The notes beneath the pieces are model-generated. The model saw only the letters and a program-made list of their open reading frames with translations, did not search any database and was not told where the DNA came from. From Streptomyces poonensis (lineage in GTDB: Bacteria; Actinomycetota; Actinomycetes; Streptomycetales; Streptomycetaceae), in NCBI RefSeq assembly GCF_014650915.1, contig NZ_BMVW01000003.1, positions 248,001 to 312,000 on the forward strand: 64,000 nt of DNA. The letters run 5' to 3'. The translations under genes were made by a program, and so were the position numbers. Shown piece by piece: positions 60,879-64,000 of the stretch (its first letter is position 1; every line of letters starts with the position of its first letter).

Positions 60879-62254
60879 CCTCTGTTCCCTCCCTGGTGGG
60901 CGACCGGGCAGCGGCCGGCCGGAGACTCCTCGAAATAACGTTCCGCCAGCCGCTGCCGACGGGCGTGCAGCACCATGACCGTGCCGAGCACCAACTGCCG
61001 TACGCTCCGCGTGACGTCCTCCACCCCGTCCCGCACCCGCACGAACCGCCGCAGCGCCTCCGTCCGGCGCGGCTGGGGTGACAGGCCGCGCGGGATCAGC
61101 AGACAGGGCGCGCGGTGCGGGTTGGACCGGGTGTGCGAGGCCGTGGAGTCCAGCCGGAAGCGGCGCAGCACCTCCCGGACCGCGGCCCGCAGCACGAGCG
61201 GGGAGAGCCGCCACGCCGGGCAGGGGCGGTTCGCGGCCACGCCGAACGGGATGAAGTGGGCGTCCTTCGCAGACAGGGTGTCCCAGCGGTCCGGGTCGAA
61301 CGCGTCGGGCCGGTCGTATCCCGTGGCGTGGTAGCCGGGGTAGCTGAAGCACACCACGGAGCCCGCCGGCAGCGTGGTGTGCTCGTCGAGCGGTATCGCG
61401 TCCGTGGTGATGCGGTGCGCGATGCCGAACAGCGGGTACAGCCGCATCGTCTCGTCGAGCACGTGCGTGAGGTACCGGTCGTCGTCGGGGTGCGCCCACA
61501 CACGCTGCTGCACCTCGGGGTGGCGGGCCAGGGCGAGCAGGACGTGCGCGGTGGCCTCGGAGAGCTGTACGACGGCCGTGTTGAACATCGTCCCTTGCAG
61601 GTAGTGCACCTGCTCCTGCGGTGACAGCGAGGCCGGCAGCTCGTGGGGCACGTCACCGGCGGCGACCCGCTCGCGCAGGTACGCCGTCAGCCGGGCCCGG
61701 CGCCCGGGGTGCCGCAGTCCGGTGCACTTCAGGGCGTTGATCACGTCGTCGGCGTGCGCGGTGATCAGTTCCCGGGCGCGCGGCGGGCACGGCTCCCTGA
61801 ACACCATCTCGTAGCAGAACTCGGCCCAGGCGGGCATCACCAGGTCCCGCAGCCGGACGAGGCTGATCCGGGTGTCCGGCACCGTGTCGAGCACCCGGGC
61901 GACAGCGCGGCCGGCCGCCGCCGCGAGCTCCGCCGAACTCCCGGCGAGCATGCGCCGCGTCGCCGCCGCCACGTCCTCGTAGCGCTCGCCGGGCTCCAGG
62001 TGCTCCTGATGGACTTCCGGCCCCGGCGACAGCCAGTACCAGAACAGGTCGGACAGCCCCGCCCCCGCGCTCCGCCCGTTCGCGGCCGGGTGCGCGTACA
62101 CGCGCTCGAAGACATCCGGCCCGTGCGCGGCGTCGGGCAGGGTCACCGTCCGGTCGCCGTTGACCTTCTCGAAGATGCGCCCGCGCAGTGCGACGACACC
62201 GCGCGGCAGCCACCACGTGTCCGCCGTGGCCGGCTTCGTTCCGCTCCTCACCAC
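60875..62254 (-). CDS. Divergent cytochrome P450 without canonical I-helix or haem loop
   Basis: 459 residues from GTG 62254. It is recognisable by ExxR (DETMR, 267-271), FDPDRW and a Cys haem loop. The loop reads FGVAANRPCPA: the usual [RH]-x-C-x-G is RPCPA with Cys345 and no following Gly. The I-helix region (QGTMFNTAVVQLSEATA) has no AG-x-[DE]-T. Classical P450 oxygen activation needs those residues, so this enzyme may catalyse another haem reaction (for example dehydration, rearrangement or use of peroxide). It is the middle gene of a four-gene minus operon. A 17-bp duplication lies at its start. Confidence 0.88.
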   Translation of the reverse strand: MVRSGTKPATADTWWLPRGVVALRGRIFEKVNGDRTVTLPDAAHGPDVFERVYAHPAANGRSAGAGLSDLFWYWLSPGPEVHQEHLEPGERYEDVAAATRRMLAGSSAELAAAAGRAVARVLDTVPDTRISLVRLRDLVMPAWAEFCYEMVFREPCPPRARELITAHADDVINALKCTGLRHPGRRARLTAYLRERVAAGDVPHELPASLSPQEQVHYLQGTMFNTAVVQLSEATAHVLLALARHPEVQQRVWAHPDDDRYLTHVLDETMRLYPLFGIAHRITTDAIPLDEHTTLPAGSVVCFSYPGYHATGYDRPDAFDPDRWDTLSAKDAHFIPFGVAANRPCPAWRLSPLVLRAAVREVLRRFRLDSTASHTRSNPHRAPCLLIPRGLSPQPRRTEALRRFVRVRDGVEDVTRSVRQLVLGTVMVLHARRQRLAERYFEESPAGRCPVAHQGGNRG

Positions 62255-62276
62255 GTCTCGCTCCTCACCACGTCTC
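62243..62276 (-). repeat. 17-bp tandem duplication at the gene junction
   Basis: GCTCCTCACCACGTCTC (plus strand) is present twice with no spacer. On the minus strand each unit carries GTGGTGAGGAG. The upstream unit holds the TGA stop of the oxidase gene, and the downstream unit holds the GTG start of the P450 gene. The duplicated GAGGAG now sits about 7 bases before that GTG, where a ribosome-binding site should be. Confidence 0.9.
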
Positions 62277-63332
62277 CCCCTTCCGGACGACCATGTCCCT
62301 CGCCAGATCCGTGTTCCGGCGCCCTCCGCACAGCGCGAGCGTGTGGTCGTACTCGTCGCACAGGGTCCTCAGGACGGCCCGGACCCCGGCCTCTCCCTCG
62401 GCGGCCAGGCCCCACACCGCCGGGCGTCCGACACCGACGGCCGCCGCGCCGAGCGCCAGCGCGACGGCGACGTCGCTGCCCCGGCGTATCCCGCCGTCCA
62501 GCAGCACCGGCACCCGGCCCGCGACGGCGCGGGCGACCGCGGGCAGGCAGTCCACGGCGGCCGGTACGGCGTCGCTCTGGCGGCCCCCGTGGTTGGACAC
62601 GATCACCCCGGCCGCGCCGTGCTCGACGGCCACCGTCGCGTCCGCCGGGTGCAGCACCCCCTTGACCAGTACGGGCAGTGAGGTCATGTGCAGCAGTTCG
62701 CCGAGGTCCCGCCAGGAGAGCGACGGGGACATGGGGATGTCGGTGAGACCGTCCGGCGGGGCGCCGGGCAGGCCGCGCATGTTCTCCGCGGCGTAGCCGG
62801 GCGGCAGGTCGGTGAACCCGTTGCGCAGGTCCCTGGTGTGCCGGCCGAACACCGGCGAGTCGACGGTGACCACCAGCGCCGTGCAGCCCGCCCGCTCGGC
62901 GCGCCGCACGAGCGCCTCGGTGACCTCCCGCCGGGGGTGCAGGTACAGCTGGAACCACACGGCCGGGTCGGCGGCCGCCTCGCGGGCCGCCGCGACGACG
63001 TCGGCGACCGCCGTGGTCGCGGCCGTCCCCGTCACCAGGACAGCGCCCTCGGCCGCGGCGGCCCGGGCCGTGGCCCGCTCGCCGCCGGGATGCAGCAGCC
63101 GGTGGAACGCGGTCGGCGCGACGACCACCGGCGCCGCCCGCCGGGCACCCGGCAGGTCGACGGCGGTGTCCCGGACCTCGCTGCCGCACAGCACCCTCGG
63201 CAGGAGGGCGTACCGGTCGAAGGCCCCCTCGTTCCCGGCGACGACGCGTTCCTCGCCCGCCCCGCCCGCCACGTAGTCGTAGTGGACGGGGTCCAGCGTC
63301 TTGCGTGCCGCGTCGTACAGGGCGCGCAGCAT
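62265..63332 (-). CDS. FMN-dependent alpha-hydroxyacid oxidase/dehydrogenase
   Basis: 355 residues from ATG 63332. TIM-barrel flavoenzyme of the lactate/glycolate oxidase family: YDYVAGGAGEERVVAGN (start of barrel), VVVAPTAFHRLLHPGGE, WFQLYLHPRREVTE, VTVDSPVFGRHTRDLRNGF, LPVLVKGVLHPADA (FMN Lys) and IVSNHGGRQSD with the catalytic His and substrate Arg. It oxidises a 2-hydroxyacid to a 2-oxoacid with FMN. It overlaps the upstream monooxygenase stop (ATGA), so it belongs to the same operon. The FMN is reoxidised by O2 or a carrier; this is not decidable. Confidence 0.93.
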   Translation of the reverse strand: MLRALYDAARKTLDPVHYDYVAGGAGEERVVAGNEGAFDRYALLPRVLCGSEVRDTAVDLPGARRAAPVVVAPTAFHRLLHPGGERATARAAAAEGAVLVTGTAATTAVADVVAAAREAAADPAVWFQLYLHPRREVTEALVRRAERAGCTALVVTVDSPVFGRHTRDLRNGFTDLPPGYAAENMRGLPGAPPDGLTDIPMSPSLSWRDLGELLHMTSLPVLVKGVLHPADATVAVEHGAAGVIVSNHGGRQSDAVPAAVDCLPAVARAVAGRVPVLLDGGIRRGSDVAVALALGAAAVGVGRPAVWGLAAEGEAGVRAVLRTLCDEYDHTLALCGGRRNTDLARDMVVRKGETW

Positions 63333-64000
63333 CACGGGGCCACCGGAGCCACCGGGGCCACCGGGGCGGCCGGGGCGGCCGGGTTGAGGTGGTCGGTGAG
63401 GAAGGCGCGCAGCGGGGCGCGGTGGACCTCCTCGCTGTCCCACTCGTTCTCCAGGTTCTCCGTGAGGTGGTGCTCGGAGACGAACTCGCCGCCCCGGTAC
63501 CAGCGGACGACCGGGTGCAGATAGCGGCCGTCGAGACCCTGCACGTCCTGCTGGGACTTGCGGCCCGCGGTTACGTCGAAGGGGTCCACCCGGTCGTGGT
63601 CCGCCCCGTACTCCAGGGTGATCACCGCGTGGGCGGCCACCTCCCCGAAGTCACCGGCGCGCACGGCGTCCGGCACATGGCGGACGGGCACCTCCTCGGC
63701 GTAGCGCATCGTGCCGTCCGGGGCGACGAGCAGGACGTCGCCGAGGACGGCGAACTGCTGCCACAGCGCGGAGGACCGGTTGACCCGGGTGACGACCGCG
63801 TCGACGGCCCGCTCCACGGCGTCCCCGAGCTCCGCGGCCGGCCAGTCCTCGCCGTGATGGCGCTTGCGCAGCGCCCGGTGCAGTGCGCGGACCATGTAGC
63901 GGAAGCCGTGGATGAAGCCGGTCGTGGACTTCTTGAAGTCGGGTCCCTGGGTGATCGTCCCGGCGAAGTACAGGCCGGGCACGTTGACCGACTCGCCGAC
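63332..64000 (-). CDS. FOXRED2-like flavin monooxygenase, C-terminal part (second of the pair; runs out of the window)
   Basis: The frame is open to the window edge; 222 residues are visible, corresponding to about residues 320-520 of the protein at 56436. Matching blocks: SVNVPGLYFAGTITQ, TTGFIHGFRYMVRALHR, RVNRSSALWQQFAVLGDVL, LHPVVRWYRGGEF, HHLTENLENEWD. The C-terminus is an Ala-Pro-Val repeat encoded by a 9-bp DNA repeat (about 63338-63385). It overlaps the oxidase start. The two monooxygenases lie in opposite orientation at the two ends of the locus. Confidence 0.9.
   Translation of the reverse strand, partial: VGESVNVPGLYFAGTITQGPDFKKSTTGFIHGFRYMVRALHRALRKRHHGEDWPAAELGDAVERAVDAVVTRVNRSSALWQQFAVLGDVLLVAPDGTMRYAEEVPVRHVPDAVRAGDFGEVAAHAVITLEYGADHDRVDPFDVTAGRKSQQDVQGLDGRYLHPVVRWYRGGEFVSEHHLTENLENEWDSEEVHRAPLRAFLTDHLNPAAPAAPVAPVAPVAP

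Overview
The window is high-GC actinobacterial DNA, almost certainly from a Streptomyces chromosome. The evidence is strong G/C third-position bias, GTG starts, ATGA/GTGA start-stop overlaps, a GerW-type sporulation protein, SARP and SpoIIE-type regulators, and several secondary-metabolite loci in 64 kb. No rRNA, tRNA or CRISPR array was seen. The mix of biosynthetic islands and decayed genes fits an accessory or chromosome-arm region.

Layout. (1) 1-3045: end of an unrecognised gene, a diflavin reductase and a HemS/ChuX-like haem protein in one operon. (2) 3050-8300: a debris field with integrase-core transposase fragments, a HAD fragment, a truncated SARP regulator, an intact GerW protein and a TetR/oxidoreductase pair. 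The pair sits between two directly repeated relics that share decayed transposase sequence and a conserved AT-rich element. (3) 8906-22858: a polycyclic tetramate macrolactam (PTM)-type cluster: one iterative PKS-NRPS (KS-AT-DH-KR-ACP-C-A-PCP-TE), a P450, a phytoene-dehydrogenase-like flavoenzyme and a zinc-independent reductase, followed by a dead P450. (4) 23863-35096: an alpha/beta hydrolase, a serine beta-lactamase-family hydrolase, a secreted protein, a NarL-type kinase and response regulator 4.5 kb apart, and between them a deleted ABC ATPase, a cut-off membrane protein with its intact paralogue and a NRPS remnant. (5) 35524-48160: a complete group 1h ('actinobacterial', high-affinity) [NiFe]-hydrogenase locus: hypF facing a long minus-strand operon of SIS protein, HypC-like chaperone, second SIS protein, small and large subunits, NifU-like, DUF5947-like, unknown 421-aa protein, protease, hypA, hypC, hypD and hypE. 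A PAS/SpoIIE phosphatase lies upstream. (6) 51472-55210: a terpene operon with a class I terpene synthase and two P450s. (7) 56436-64000: divergent operons with two FOXRED2-like flavin monooxygenases, an AMP-forming ligase, a cation/proton antiporter, an atypical P450 and an FMN alpha-hydroxyacid oxidase. I cannot assign this locus to a known pathway, and it is my main candidate for an undescribed system.

How the parts work together. The PTM synthase should build two polyene chains on ornithine and release a tetramate, which the flavoenzyme and reductase cyclise and the P450 decorates. The hydrogenase operon carries catalytic subunits, Fe(CN)2CO assembly (HypCDEF), a protease and conserved accessory proteins, but no hypB, and its HypA has no zinc domain. 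The terpene operon makes and oxidises a cyclic terpene. Remnants of CtaA, a YbaK-type deacylase, TPR, NRPS, ABC and transposase genes show repeated insertion and deletion between intact islands.
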